Source: Hydractinia symbiolongicarpus
Taxonomy: Eukaryota > Cnidaria > Hydrozoa > Anthoathecata > Hydractiniidae
Direction: 5' to 3'
DNA: 64,000 nt
NCBI RefSeq assembly: GCF_029227915.1
Contig: NC_079878.1
Coordinates: forward strand, 29,911,501 to 29,975,500
Shown: piece by piece, positions 39,401 through 52,180 of the stretch
Layout: each line of letters opens with the position of its first letter
Numbering within the stretch: position 1 is the stretch's first letter
Program-made: the position numbers and the translations under genes
The notes under the pieces: model-generated
Told to the model about the DNA's origin: nothing
The model's database searches: none
The model's input: the letters and a program-made list of their open reading frames with translations, nothing else

Positions 39401-39853
39401 TTTTTAAATTATTTTTTCACCACTAAAACGCATGAGACTTGTAGTTTTCAAAAATGTTTTCATTTTTGATGAGACGCTGAATAAAAGAAGTTTAATCGCC
39501 GGCAAACGAAGACCCGCCATTTCCCGTAAACCCAGGACTTGGCCCGTATAGTCAAAAGTATATAAAGAAAGTACCCAGGAAGTAAACTCATTTCCCGAAC
39601 GATTTTTTAAAATATTTTTTCACCACTAAAACGCATGAGACTTGTATTTTTCAGAAATGTTTTCATTTTTGATAAGACGCTTAATGAAAGTGGTTTAATC
39701 GCCGGCAAACGAAAACCCGCGATTTTCCGTAAATCCCGGGTTTGGCCCGTATAGTCGAATGTATACAAAGAAAGTACCCTGTGAGTAAACTGATTTCCAA
39801 AACGATTTCTTAAATTATCTTTTCACCACTAAAACGCATGAGACTTGTAGTTT
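36474..39853 (+). repeat. 19-monomer HOR, copy 2, with one loss and one gain
   Basis: Follows copy 1 at +3,854 bp, but one monomer (34,321-34,533 in copy 1) is missing, so 34,932 pairs with 38,584 (+3,652). A new monomer with 'aagcaccaagggtg' at 38,961 then restores the +3,854 register by 39,092. The match ends near 39,850. Confidence 0.75.
38840..39853 (+). repeat. 5-monomer tandem duplication (1,014 bp), copy 1
   Basis: The segment is repeated at +1,014 bp: 'aagcaccaag' at 38,961 and 39,975, 'cgccctcaaacg' at 39,092 and 40,106. It overlaps the end of the 19-monomer copy 2, so this duplication is younger than the larger one. Private change in copy 1: 'acgaaattccgcg' near 39,102. Confidence 0.8.
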
Positions 39854-40867
39854 TTAAAAATATTTTCATTTTTGATGAGACGCTGAATAAAAGAAGTTTA
39901 ATCGCCGGCAAACGAAAACCTGCGATTTCCCGTAAATCCCGGACTCGGCCCGTATAGTCAAAAGTATACAAAGAAAGCACCAAGGGTGTAAACGCATTTC
40001 CCGAACGATATTTTAAATTATTATTTCACCACTAAAGCCCATAAGACTTGTAGTTTTTAAAAATGTTTTCATTTTTGATGAGACGCTGAATAAAAGAAGT
40101 TTAATCGCCCTCAAACGAAAACCCGCGACTTCCCGTAAATCCCGGACTCGGCCCGTATAGTCAAAAGTATATAAAGAAAGTACCCAGGGAGTAAACTCAT
40201 TTCCCGAACGATTTTTTAAATTATTTTTTCACCACTAAAACGCATGAGACTTGTAGTTTTTAAAAATGTTTTCATTTTTGATGAGACGCTGAATAAAAGA
40301 AGTTTAATCGCCGGCAAACGAAAACCCGCGACTTCCTGTAAATCTGGACTCGGCCCGTATAATCAAAAGTATACAAAGAAAGTACCCAGGGAGTAAACTT
40401 ATTTCCCGAACGACTTTTTAAATTATTTTTTCACCACTAAAACGCATGAGACTTGTAGTTTTCAAAAATGTTTTCATTTTTGATGAGACGCTGAATAAAA
40501 GAAGTTTAATCGCCGGCAAACGAAGACCCGCCATTTCCCGTAAACCCAGGACTCGGCCCGTATAGTCAAAAGTATATAAAGAAAGTACCCAGGAAGTAAA
40601 CTCATTTCCCGAACGATTTTTTAAAATATTTTTTCACCACTAAAACGCATGAGACTTGTATTTTTCAGAAATGTTTTCATTTTTGATAAGACGCTTAATG
40701 AAAGTGGTTTAATCGCCGGCAAACGAAAACCCGCGATTTTCCGTAAATCCCGGGTTTGGCCCGTATAGTCGAATGTATACAAAGAAAGTACCCTGTGAGT
40801 AAACTCATTTCCAAAACGATTTCTTAAATTATCTTTTCACCACTAAAACGCATGAGACTTGTAGTTT
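39854..40867 (+). repeat. 5-monomer tandem duplication (1,014 bp), copy 2
   Basis: Second copy, nearly identical. Differences include 'cgaacgactttttaa' at about 40,409 where copy 1 has 'cgaacgattttttaa'. Confidence 0.8.
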
Positions 40868-40889
40868 TCAAAAATGTTTTCATTTTTGA

Positions 40890-42110
40890 TGAGACGCTAA
40901 ATAAAAGAAGTTTAATCGCCGGCAAACGAAAACCCGCCATTTCCCGTAAACCCCGGACTCAGCCCGTATAGTCCAATGTATACAAAGAAAGTACCCAGGG
41001 AGTAAACTCATTTCCAGAACGATTGTTTAAATTATTTTTTTCACCACTAAAACGCATGAGACTTGTAGTTTTCAAAAATGTTTTCATTTTTGATGCGACG
41101 CTTAATGAAAGAGGTTTAATCGCCGGCAAACGAAAACCCGCGATTTCCCGTAAATCCCGGGCTTGGCCCGTATAGTGGAATGTATACAAAGAAAGTACCC
41201 TGTGAGTAAACTCATTTCCAGAACGATTGTTTAAATTATTTTTACACCACTAAAACGCATAAGACTTGTAGTTTACAAAATTTTTTTCATTTTTGATGAG
41301 ACGCTGAATAAAAGAAGTTTAATCGCCGGCAAACGAAAACCCGCCATTTCCCGTAAACCCCGGACTCGGCCCGTATAGTCAAATGTATACAAAGAAAGTA
41401 CCCAGGGAATAAACTTATTTCCCGAACGATTTTTCATATTATTTCGGCACCACTAGAACAAATGAGACTTGTAGTTTTCAAAAATGTTTTCATTTTTAAT
41501 GAAAAGATTAATGAAAGAGGTTTAATCGCCGGCAAACGAAAACCCGCGATTTCCCGTAAATTCCGGGCTTGGCCCGTATAGTCGAATGTATACAAAGAAA
41601 GTACCCAGGGAGTAAAATCATTTCCCGAACGATTTTTTAAATTATTTTTTTCACCACTAAAACGCATGAGACTTGTAATTTTCAAAAATGTTTTCATTTT
41701 TGATGAGACGCTTAATGAAAGAGGTTTAATCGCCGGCAAACGAAAACCCGCGATTTCCCGTAAATCCCGGGCTTGGCCCGTATAGTCGAATGTATACAAA
41801 GAAAGTACCCTGTGAGTAAACTCATTTCCAGAACGATTGTTTAAATTATTTTTTTCACCACTAAAACGCATGAGACTTTTAGTTTTCAAAAATGTTTTCA
41901 TTTTTGATGCGACGCTTAATGAAAGAGGTTTAATCGCCGGCAAACGAAAACCCGCGATTTCCCGTAAATCCCGGGCTTGACCCGTATAGTGGAATGTATA
42001 CAAAGAAAGTACCCTGTGAGTAAACTCATTTCCAGAACGATTGTTTAAATTATTTTTACACCACTAAAACGCATAAGACTTGTAGTTTACAAAATTTTTT
42101 TCATTTTTGA
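40890..42110 (+). repeat. 6-monomer HOR (1,221 bp), copy 1
   Basis: Six monomers including 'gactcagcccg', 'gatgcgacgc', 'tttacaaaattttttt', 'gcaccactagaac', 'cttgtaattttc' and 'gacttttagttttc' types are repeated at exactly +1,221 bp with very few differences ('gtccaatg' at 40,971 and 'cttgacccg' at 41,977 are private to this copy). Three of the units are 204 bp, leaving a 189-codon antisense frame in each copy. Confidence 0.85.
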
Positions 42111-43331
42111 TGAGACGCTGAATAAAAGAAGTTTAATCGCCGGCAAACGAAAACCCGCCATTTCCCGTAAACCCCGGACTCAGCCCGTATAGTCGAATGT
42201 ATACAAAGAAAGTACCCAGGGAGTAAACTCATTTCCAGAACGATTGTTTAAATTATTTTTTTCACCACTAAAACGCATGAGACTTGTAGTTTTCAAAAAT
42301 GTTTTCATTTTTGATGCGACGCTTAATGAAAGAGGTTTAATCGCCGGCAAACGAAAACCCGCGATTTCCCGTAAATCCCGGGCTTGGCCCGTATAGTGGA
42401 ATGTATACAAAGAAAGTACCCTGTGAGTAAACTCATTTCCAGAACGATTGTTTAAATTATTTTTACACCACTAAAACGCATAAGACTTGTAGTTTACAAA
42501 ATTTTTTTCATTTTTGATGAGACGCTGAATAAAAGAAGTTTAATCGCCGGCAAACGAAAACCCGCCATTTCCCGTAAACCCCGGACTCGGCCCGTATAGT
42601 CAAATGTATACAAAGAAAGTACCCAGGGAATAAACTTATTTCCCGAACGATTTTTCATATTATTTCGGCACCACTAGAACAAATGAGACTTGTAGTTTTC
42701 AAAAATGTTTTCATTTTTAATGAAAAGATTAATGAAAGAGGTTTAATCGCCGGCAAACGAAAACCCGCGATTTCCCGTAAATTCCGGGCTTGGCCCGTAT
42801 AGTCGAATGTATACAAAGAAAGTACCCAGGGAGTAAAATCATTTCCCGAACGATTTTTTAAATTATTTTTTTCACCACTAAAACGCATGAGACTTGTAAT
42901 TTTCAAAAATGTTTTCATTTTTGATGAGACGCTTAATGAAAGAGGTTTAATCGCCGGCAAACGAAAACCCGCGATTTCCCGTAAATCCCGGGCTTGGCCC
43001 GTATAGTCGAATGTATACAAAGAAAGTACCCTGTGAGTAAACTCATTTCCAGAACGATTGTTTAAATTATTTTTTTCACCACTAAAACGCATGAGACTTT
43101 TAGTTTTCAAAAATGTTTTCATTTTTGATGCGACGCTTAATGAAAGAGGTTTAATCGCCGGCAAACGAAAACCCGCGATTTCCCGTAAATCCCGGGCTTG
43201 GCCCGTATAGTGGAATGTATACAAAGAAAGTACCCTGTGAGTAAACTCATTTCCAGAACGATTGTTTAAATTATTTTTACACCACTAAAACGCATAAGAC
43301 TTGTAGTTTACAAAATTTTTTTCATTTTTGA
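42111..43331 (+). repeat. 6-monomer HOR (1,221 bp), copy 2
   Basis: Near-perfect second copy; similarity runs on to about 43,410. The same monomers reappear singly at 45,300-46,310, 50,360-51,130 and 51,780-52,550, so this series has been spread through the following 10 kb. Confidence 0.85.
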
Positions 43332-45295
43332 TGAGACGCTGAATAAAAGAAGTTTAATCGCCGGCAAACGAAAACCCGCCATTTCCCGTAAACCCCGGAC
43401 TCGGCCCGTATAGTCGAATGTATACAAAGAAAGTACCCAGGGAATAAACTTATTTCCCGAACGATTTTTCAAATTATTTCGGCACCACTAGAACAAATGA
43501 GACTTGTAGTTTTCAAAAATGGTTTCATTTTTAATGAGAAGATTAATGAAAGAGGTTTAATCGCCGGCAAACGAAAACCCGCGATTTCCCGTAAATTTCG
43601 GGCTTGGCCCGTATAGTCGAATGTATACAAAGAAAGTACCCAGGGAGTAAACTCATTTCTCAACCGATTTTTTAAATGATTATTTCACCACTAAAGGCCA
43701 TGAGACTTGTAGTTTTTAAAAATGTTTTCATTTTTGATGACACGCAGAATAAAAGGAGTTTAATCGCCGGCAAACGAAGACCCGCCATTTCCCGTAAACC
43801 CAGGACTCGGCCCGTATAGTCAAAAGTATACAAAGAAAGTACCCAGGGAGTAAACTCATTTCCCGAACGATTTTTTAAAATATTTTTTCACCACTAAGAC
43901 GCATGAGACTTGTAGTTTTTAAAAATGTTTTCATTTTTGATGAGACGCTGAATAAAAGAAGTTTAATCGCCGGCAAACGAAAACCCGCGACTTCCTGTAA
44001 ATCCGGACTCGGCTCGTATAGTCAAAAGTATATAAAGAAAGTACCCAGGGAGTAAACTCATTTCCCGAACGATTTTTTAAATTATTTTTTCACCACTAAA
44101 ACGCATGAGACTTGTAGTTTTTAAAAATGTTTTCATTATTGATGAGACGCTGAATAAAAGAAGTTTAATCCCTGGCAAACGAAAACCCGCGACTTCCTGT
44201 AAATCCGGACGCGGCCCGTATAGTCAAAAGTATACAAAGAAAGTACCCAGGGAGTAAACTTATTTCCCGAACGATTTTTTAAATTATTTTTTCACCACTA
44301 AAACGCATGAGACTTGTAGTTTTCAAAAATGTTTTCATTTTTGATGAGACGCTGAAAAAAAGAAGTTTAATCGCCGGCAAACGAAGACCGGCCATTTCCC
44401 GAAAACCCAGGACTCGGCCCGTATAGTCAAAAGTATACAAAGAAAGTACCCAGGGAGTAAAACCATTTCCCGAACGATTTTTTAAATTATTTTTTTCACC
44501 ACTAAAACGCATGAGACTTGTAGTTTTCAAAAATGTTTTCATTTTCGATGAGACGCTGAATAAAAGAAGTTTAATCGCCGGCAAACAAAAACCCGCGATT
44601 TCCCGTAAATCCCGGGCTTGGCCCGTATAGTCAAAAGTATACAAAGAAAGTACCCAGGGAGTAAACTCATTTCCCGAAGGATTTTTTAAATTATTTTTTC
44701 ACCACTAAAACGCATGAGACTTGTAGTTTTCAGAAATGTTTTCATTTTTGATGAGACGCTTAATGAAAGTGGTTTAATCGCCGGCAAACGAAAACCCGCG
44801 ATTTCCCGTAAATCCCGGGTTTGGCCCGTATAGTCGAATGTATACAAAGAAAGTACCCTGTGAGTAAACTCATTTCATGAACGACTTTTTAAATTATTTT
44901 TTCACCACTAAAACGCATGAGACTTGTAGTTTTCAAAAATGTCTTCATTTTTGATGAGACGCTGAATAAAAGAAGTTTAATCGCCGGCAAACGAAAACCC
45001 GCGACTTCCCGTAAATCCCGGACTCGGCCCGTATAGTCAAAAGTATACAAAGAAAGTACCCAGGGTGTAAACTCATTTCCCGAACGATTTTTTAAATTAT
45101 TATTTCACCACTAAAGCCCATGAGACTTGTAGTTTTTAAAAATATTTTCATTTTTGATGAGACGCCTTAAAAAAGAAGTTTAATCGCCGGCAAACGAAAA
45201 CCTGCGATTTCCCGTAAATCCCGGACTCGGCCCGTATAGTCAAAAGTATACAAAGAAAGTACCAAGGGTGTAAACGCATTTCCCGAACGATATTT
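43332..45295 (+). repeat. 'ggccatgag' HOR family, copy 1
   Basis: From about 43,400 this matches 46,445 onward at +3,045 bp (15 monomers), then at +2,843 after one monomer present here is missing there (44,279 pairs with 47,122). The founder monomer carries two linked rare changes, 'aaaggccatgag' (ggcc at 43,696) and 'gatgacacgc' (about 43,735). Confidence 0.75.
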
Positions 45296-46444
45296 TAAAT
45301 TATTTTTACACCACTAAAACGCATAAGACTTGTAGTTTACAAAATTTTTTTCATTTTTGATGAGACGCTGAATAAAAGAAGTTTAATCGCCGGCAAACGA
45401 AAACCCGCCATTTCCCGTAAACCCCGGACTCGGCCCGTATAGTCAAATGTATACAAAAAAAGTACTCAGGGAATAAACTTATTTCCCGAACGATTTTTCA
45501 AATTATTTCGGCACCACTAGAACAAATGAGACTTGTAGTTTTCAAAAATGTTTTCATTTTTAATGAAAAGATTAATGAAAGAGGTTTAATCGCCGGCAAA
45601 CGAAAACCCGCGATTTCCCGTAAATTCCGGGCTTGGCCCGTATAGTCGAATGTATACAAAGAAAGTACCCAGGGAGTAAAATCATTTCCCGAACGATTTT
45701 TTAAATTATTTTTTTCACCACTAAAACGCATGAGACTTGTAATTTTAAAAAATGTTTTCATTTTTGATGAGACGCTTAATGAAAGAGGTTTAATCGCCGG
45801 CAAACGAAAACCCGCGATTTCCGTAAATCCCGGGCTTGGCCCGTATAGTGGAATGTATACAAAGAAAGTACCCTGTGAGTAAACTAATTTCCAGAACGAT
45901 TGTTTAAATTATTTTTTTCACCACTAAAACGCATGAGACTTGTAGTTTTCAAAAATGTTTTCATTTTTGATGCGACGCTTAATGAAAGAGGTTTAATCGC
46001 CGGCAAACGAAAACCCGCGATTTCCCGTAAATCCCGGGCTTGGCCCGTATAGTGGAATGTATACAAAGAAAGTACCCTGTGAGTAAACTCATTTCCAGAA
46101 CGATTGTTTAAATTATTTTTACACCACTAAAACGCATAAGACTTGTAGTTTACAAAATTTTTTTCATTTTTGATGAGACGCTGAATAAAAGAAGTTTAAT
46201 CGCCGGCAAACGAAAACCCGCCATTTCCCGTAAACCCCGGACTCGGCCCGTATAGTCAAATGTATACAAAGAAAGTACCCAGGGAATAAACTTATTTCCC
46301 GAACGATTTTTCAAATTATTTCGGCACCACTAGAACAAATGAGACTTGTAGTTTTCAAAAATGTTTTCATTTTTAATGAAAAGATTAATGAAAGAGGTTT
46401 AATCGCCGGCAAACGAAAACCCGCCATTTCCCGTAAACCCCGGA
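45296..46444 (+). repeat. Re-used segment of the 6-monomer HOR
   Basis: The order and variants ('tttacaaaattttttt', 'gcaccactagaac', 'cttgtaatttta', 'gatgcgacgc') repeat those of 40.9-43.3 kb. One monomer lost a base in 'gatttccgtaaatcc' (45,818 region). The block interrupts the 'ggccatgag' family. Confidence 0.7.
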
Positions 46445-48137
46445 CTCGGCCCGTATAGTCGAATGTATACAAAGAAAGTACCCAGGGATTAAACTTATTT
46501 CCCGAACGATTTTTCAAATTACTTCGGCACCACTAGAACAAATGAGACTTGTAGTTTTCAAAAATGTTTTCATTTTTAATGAGAAGATTAATGAAAGAGG
46601 TTTAATCGCCGGCAAACGAAAACCCGCGATTTCCCGTAAATTTCGGGCTTGGCCCGTATAGTCGAATGTATACAAAGAAAGTACCCAGGGAGTAAACTCA
46701 TTTCCCAAACGATTTTTTAAATGATTATTTCACCACTAAAGGCCATGAGACTTGTAGTTTTTAAAAATGTTTTCATTTTTGATGACACGCTGAATAAAAG
46801 GAGTTTAATCGCCGGCAAACGAAGACCCGCCATTTCCCGTAAACCAAGGACTCGGTCCGTATAGTCAAAAGTATACAAAGAAAGTACCCAGGGAGTAAAC
46901 TCATTTCCCGAACGATTTTTTAAAATATTTTTTCACCACTAAAACGCATGAGACTTGTAGTTTTTAAAAATGTTTTCATTTTTGATGAGACGCTGAATAA
47001 AAGAAGTTTAATCGCCGGCAAACGAAAACCCGCGACTTCCTGTAAATCCGGACTCGGCCCGTATAGTCAAAAGTATACAAAGAAAGTACCCAGGGAGTAA
47101 ACTTATTTCCCGAACGATTTTTTAAATTATTTTTTCACCACTAAAACGCATGAGACTTGTAGTTTTCAAAAATGTTTTAATTTTTGATGAGACGCTGAAT
47201 AAAAGAAGTTTAATCGCAGGCAAACGAAGACCCGCCATTTCCCGAAAACCCAGGACTCGGCCCGTATAGTCAAAAGTATACAAAGAAAGTACCCAGGGAG
47301 TAAAATCATTTCCCGAACGATTTTTTAAATTATTTTTTTCACCACTAAAACGCATGAGACTTGTAGTTTTCAAAAATGTTTTCATTTTCGATGAGACGCT
47401 GAATAAAAGAAGTTTAATCGCCGGCAAACGAAAACCCGCGATTTGCCGTAAATCCCGGGCTTGGCCCGTATAGTCAAAAGTATACAAAGAAAGTACCCAG
47501 GGAGTAAACTCATTTCCCGAAGGACTTTTTAAATTATTTTTTCACCACTAAAACGCATGAGACTTGTAGTTTTCAGAAATGTTTCCATTTTTGATGAGAC
47601 GCTTAATGAAAGTGGTTTAATCGCCGGCCAACGAAAACCCGCGATTTCCCGTAAATCCCGGGTTTGGCCCGTATAGTCGAATGTATACAAAGAAAGTACC
47701 CTGTGAGTAAACTCATTTCATGAACGACTTTTTAAATTATTTTTTCACCACTAAAACGCATGAGACTTGTAGTTTTCAAAAATGTTTTCATTTTTGATGA
47801 GACGCTGAATAAAAGAAGTTTAATTGCCGGCAAACGAAAACCCGCGACTTCCCGTAAATCCCGGACTCGGCCCGTATAGTCAAAAGTATACAAAGAAAGT
47901 ACCCAGGGTGTAAACTCATTTCCCGAACGATTTTTTAAATTATTATTTCACCACTAAAGCCCATGAGACTTGTAGTTTTTAAAAATATTTTCATTTTTGA
48001 TGAGACGCTGAATAAAAGAAGTTTAATCGCCGGCAAACAAAAACCTGCGATTTCCCGTAAATCCCGGACTCACCCGTATAGTCAAAAGTATACAAAGAAA
48101 GTACCAAGGGTGTAAACGCATTTCCCGAACGATATTT
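46445..48137 (+). repeat. 'ggccatgag' HOR family, copy 2
   Basis: Matches copy 1 as described, with the linked pair 'ggccatgag' (46,741) and 'gatgacacgc'. A two-base loss 'ggactcacccg' near 48,066 is private. Confidence 0.75.
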
Positions 48138-49770
48138 TAAATTATTATTTCACCACTAAAGCCCATGAGACTTGTAGTTTTTAAAAATGTTTTCATTTTT
48201 GATGAGACGCTGAATAAAAGAAGTTTAATCGCCCTCAAACGAAAACCCGCGACTTCCCGTAAATCCCGGACTCGGCCTGTATAGTCAAAAGTATATAAAG
48301 AAAGTACCCAGGGAGTAAACTCATTTCCCAAACGATTTTTTAAATGATTAATTCACCACTAAAGGCCATGAGACTTGTAGTTTTTAAAAATGTTTTCATT
48401 TTTGATGACACGCTGAATAAAAGGAGTTTAATCGCCGGCAAACGAAGACCCGCCATTTCCCGTAAACCCAGGACTCGGTCCGTATAGTCAAAAGTATACA
48501 AAGAAAGTACCCAGGGAGTAAACTCATTTCCCGAACGATTTTTTAAAATATTTTTTCACCACTAAAACGCATGAGACTTGTAGTTTTTAAAAATGTTTTC
48601 ATTTTTGATGAGACGCTGAATAAAAGAAGTTTAATCGCCGGCAAACGAAAACCCGCGACTTCCTGTAAATCCGGACTCGGCTCGTATAGTCAAAAGTATA
48701 TAAAGAAAGTACCCAGGGAGTAAACTCATTTCCCGAACGATTTTTTAAATTATTTTTTCACCACTAAAACGCATGAGACTTGTAGTTTTTAAAAATGTTT
48801 TCATTTTTGATGAGACGCTGAATAAAAGAAGTTTAATCGCCGGCAAACGAAAACCCGCGACTTCCTGTAAATCCGGACTCGGCCCGTATAGTCAAAAGTA
48901 TACAAAGAAAGTACCCAGGGAGTAAACTTATTTCCCGAACGATTTTTTAAATTATTTTTTCACCAGTAAAACGCATGAGACTTGTAGTTTTCAAAAATGT
49001 TTTCATTTTTGATGAGACGCTGAATAAAAGAAGTTTAATCACAGGCAAACGAAGACCCGCCATTTCCCGAAAACCCAGGACTCGGCCCGTATAGTCAAAA
49101 GTATACAAAGAAAGTACCTAGGGAGTAAAATCATTTCCCGAACGATTTTTTAAATTATTTTTTTCACCACTAAAACGCATGAGACTTGTAGTTTTCAAAA
49201 ATGTTTTCATTTTTGATGAGACGCTGAATAAAAGAAGTTTAATCGCCGGCAAACGAAAAGCCGCGACTTCCCGTAAATCCCGGACTCGGCCCGTATAGTC
49301 AAAAGTATACAAAGAAAGTACCCAGGGTGTAAACTCATTTCCCGAACGATTTTTTAAATTATTATTTCACCACTAAAGCCCATGAGACTTGTAGTTTTTA
49401 AAAATATTTTCATTTTTGATGAGACGCTGAATAAAAGAAGTTTAATCGCCGGCAAACAAAAACCTGCGATTTCCCGTAAATCCCGGACTCGGCCCGTATA
49501 GTCAAAAGTATACAAAGAAAGTACCAAGGGTGTAAACGCATTTCCCGAACGATATTTTAAATTATTATTTCACCACTAAAGCCCATGAGACTTGTAGTTT
49601 TTAAAAATGTTTTCATTTTTGATGAGACGCTGAATAAAAGAAGTTTAATCGCCGGCAAACGAAAACCCGCGACTTCCCGTAAATCCCGGACTCGGCCTGT
49701 ATAGTCAAAAGTATATAAAGAAAGTACCCAGGGAGTAAACTCATTTCCCGAACGATTTTTTAAATTATTT
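48138..49770 (+). repeat. 'ggccatgag' HOR family, copy 3
   Basis: The 'ggcc' marker is at 48,364, 1,623 bp (8 monomers) after copy 2. 'ggctcgtatag' near 48,678 is shared with copy 1 (about 44,012) and not copy 2, so this copy was not made simply by duplicating its neighbour. 49,283-49,770 repeats 47,860-48,345. Confidence 0.65.
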
Positions 49771-50759
49771 TTTCACCACTAAAACGCATGAGACTTGTAG
49801 TTTTTAAAAATGTTTTCATTTTTGATGAGACGCTGAATAAAAGAAGTTTAATCGCCGGCAAACGAAAACCCGCGACTTCCTGTAAATCCGGAGTCGGCCC
49901 GTATAGTCAAAAGTATACAAAGAAAGTACCCCGGGAGTAAACTTATTTCCCGAACGATTTTTTAAATTATTTTTTCACCACTAAAACGCACGAGACTTGT
50001 AGTTTTCAAAAATGTTTTCATTTTTGATGAGACGCTGAATAAAAGAAGTTTAATCGCCGGCAAACGAAGACCCGCCATTTCCCGTAAACCCAGGACTCCG
50101 CCCGTATAGTCAAAAGTATACGAAGAAAGTACCCAGGGAGTAAACTCATTTCCCGAACGATTTTTTAAAATATTTTTTCACCACTAAAACGCATGAGACT
50201 TGTAGTTTTCAGAAATGTTTTCATTTTTGATAAGACGGTTAATGAAAGTGGTTTAATCGCCGGCAAACGAAAACCAGCGATTTTCCGTAAATCCCGGGTT
50301 TGGCCCGTATAGTCGAATGTATACAAAGAAAGTACCCTGTGAGTAAACTCATTTCCAAAACGATTTCTTAAATTATCTTTTCACCACTAAAACGCATGAG
50401 ACTTGTAGTTTTCAGAAATGTTTTCATTTTTGATAAGACGCTTAATGAAAGTGGTTTAATCGCCGGCAAACGAAAACCCGCGATTTTCCGTAAATCCCGG
50501 GTTTGGCCCGTATAGTCGAATGTATACAAAGAAAGTACCCAGGGAGTAAAATCATTTCCCCAACGATTTTTTATATTATTTTTTTCACCACTAAAACGCA
50601 TGAGACTTGTAATTTTCAAAAATGTTTTCATTTTTGATGAGACGCTTAATGAAAGAGGTTTAATCGCCGGCAAACGAAAACCCGCGATTTCCCGTAAATC
50701 CCGGGCTTGGCCCGTATAGTCGAATGTATACAAAGAAAGTACCCTGTGAGTAAACTCAT
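49771..50759 (+). repeat. Transitional monomers
   Basis: About five satellite units of types seen at 39.3-40.9 kb ('cttcctgtaaatccgg', 'gataagac', 'tttcttaaattatc'), with a 'ccccaacg' change near 50,558. No non-satellite sequence. Confidence 0.65.
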
Positions 50760-52180
50760 TTCCAGAACGATTGTTTAAATTATTTTTTTCACCACTAAAA
50801 CGCATGAGACTTGTAGTTTTCAAAAATGTTTTCATTTTTGATGCGACGCTTAATGAAAGAGGTTTAATCGCCGGCAAACGAAAACCCGCGATTTCCCGTA
50901 AATCCCGGGCTTGGCCCGTATAGTGGAATGTATACAAAGAAAGTACCCTGTGAGTAAACTCATTTCCAGAACGATTGTTTAAATTATTTTTACACCACTA
51001 AAACGCATAAGACTTGTAGTTTACAAAGTTTTTTTCATTTTTGATGAGACGCTGAATAAAAGAAGTTTAATCGCCGGCAAACGAAAACCCGCCATTTCCC
51101 GTAAACCCCGGACTCGGCCCGTATAGTCGAATGTATACAAAGATACCCAGGGAATAAACTTATTTCCCGAACGATTTTTCAAATTATTTCGGCACCACTA
51201 GAACAAATGAGACTTGTAGTTTTCAAAAATGTTTTCATTTTTAATGAGAAGATTAATGAAAGAGGTGTAATCGCCGGCAAACGAAAACCCGCGATTTCCC
51301 GTAAATTCCGGGCTTGGCCCGTATAGTCGAATGTATACAAAGAAAGTACCCAGGGAGTAAACTCATTTCCCAAACGATTTTTTAAATGATTATTTCACCA
51401 CTAAAGGCCATGAGACTTGTAGTTTTTAAAAATGTTTTCATTTTTGATGACACGCTGAATAAAAGGAGTTTAATCGCCGGCAAACGAAGACCCGCCATTT
51501 CCCGTAAACCCAGGACTCGGCCCGTATAGTCAAAAGTATACAAAGAAAGTACCCAGGGAGTAAACTCATTTCCCGAACGATTTTTTAAAAATTTTTTTTC
51601 ACCACTAAAACGCATGAGACTTGTAGTTTCCAGAAATGTTTTCATTTTTGATAAGACGCTTATTGAAAGTGGTTTAATCGCCGGCAAACGAAAACCCGCG
51701 ATTTTCCGTAAATCCCGGGTTTGGCCCGTATAGTCGAATGTATACAAAGAAAGTACCCTGTGAGTAAACTCATTTCCAAAACGATTTCTTAAATTATCTT
51801 TTCACCACTAAAACGCATGAGACTTGTAGTTTTCAAAAATATTTTCATTTTTGATGAGACGCTGAATAAAAGAAGTTTAATCGCCGGCAAACAAAAACCC
51901 GCCATTTCCCGTAAACCCCGGACTCAGCCCGTATAGTCGAATGTATACAAAGAAAGTACCCAGGGAGTTAAATCATTTCCCGAACGATTTTTTAAATTAT
52001 TTTTTTCACCACTAAAACGCATGAGACTTGTAATTTTCAAAACTGTTTTCATTTTTGATGTGACGCTTAATGAAAGAGGTTTAATCGCCGGCAAACGAAA
52101 ACCCGCGATTTCCCGTAAATCCCGGGCTTGGCCCGTATAGTCGAATGTATACAAAGAAAGTACCCTGTGAGTAAACTCAT
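50760..52180 (+). repeat. 7-monomer HOR (about 1,423 bp), copy 1
   Basis: 50,760-51,590 is repeated at 52,183-53,013 (markers 'gcaccactagaac' and 'ggccatgag': 51,406 and 52,829). A three-base loss in 'caaagatacccag' (51,137 region) is private to this copy and shifts the offset from about 1,420 to 1,423 bp. Confidence 0.75.

Noticed and set aside
51121-51150. The three-base loss in 'caaagatacccag' as a frameshift in a gene
   Set aside because: It is an ordinary private indel of one satellite monomer; there is no gene to be shifted.
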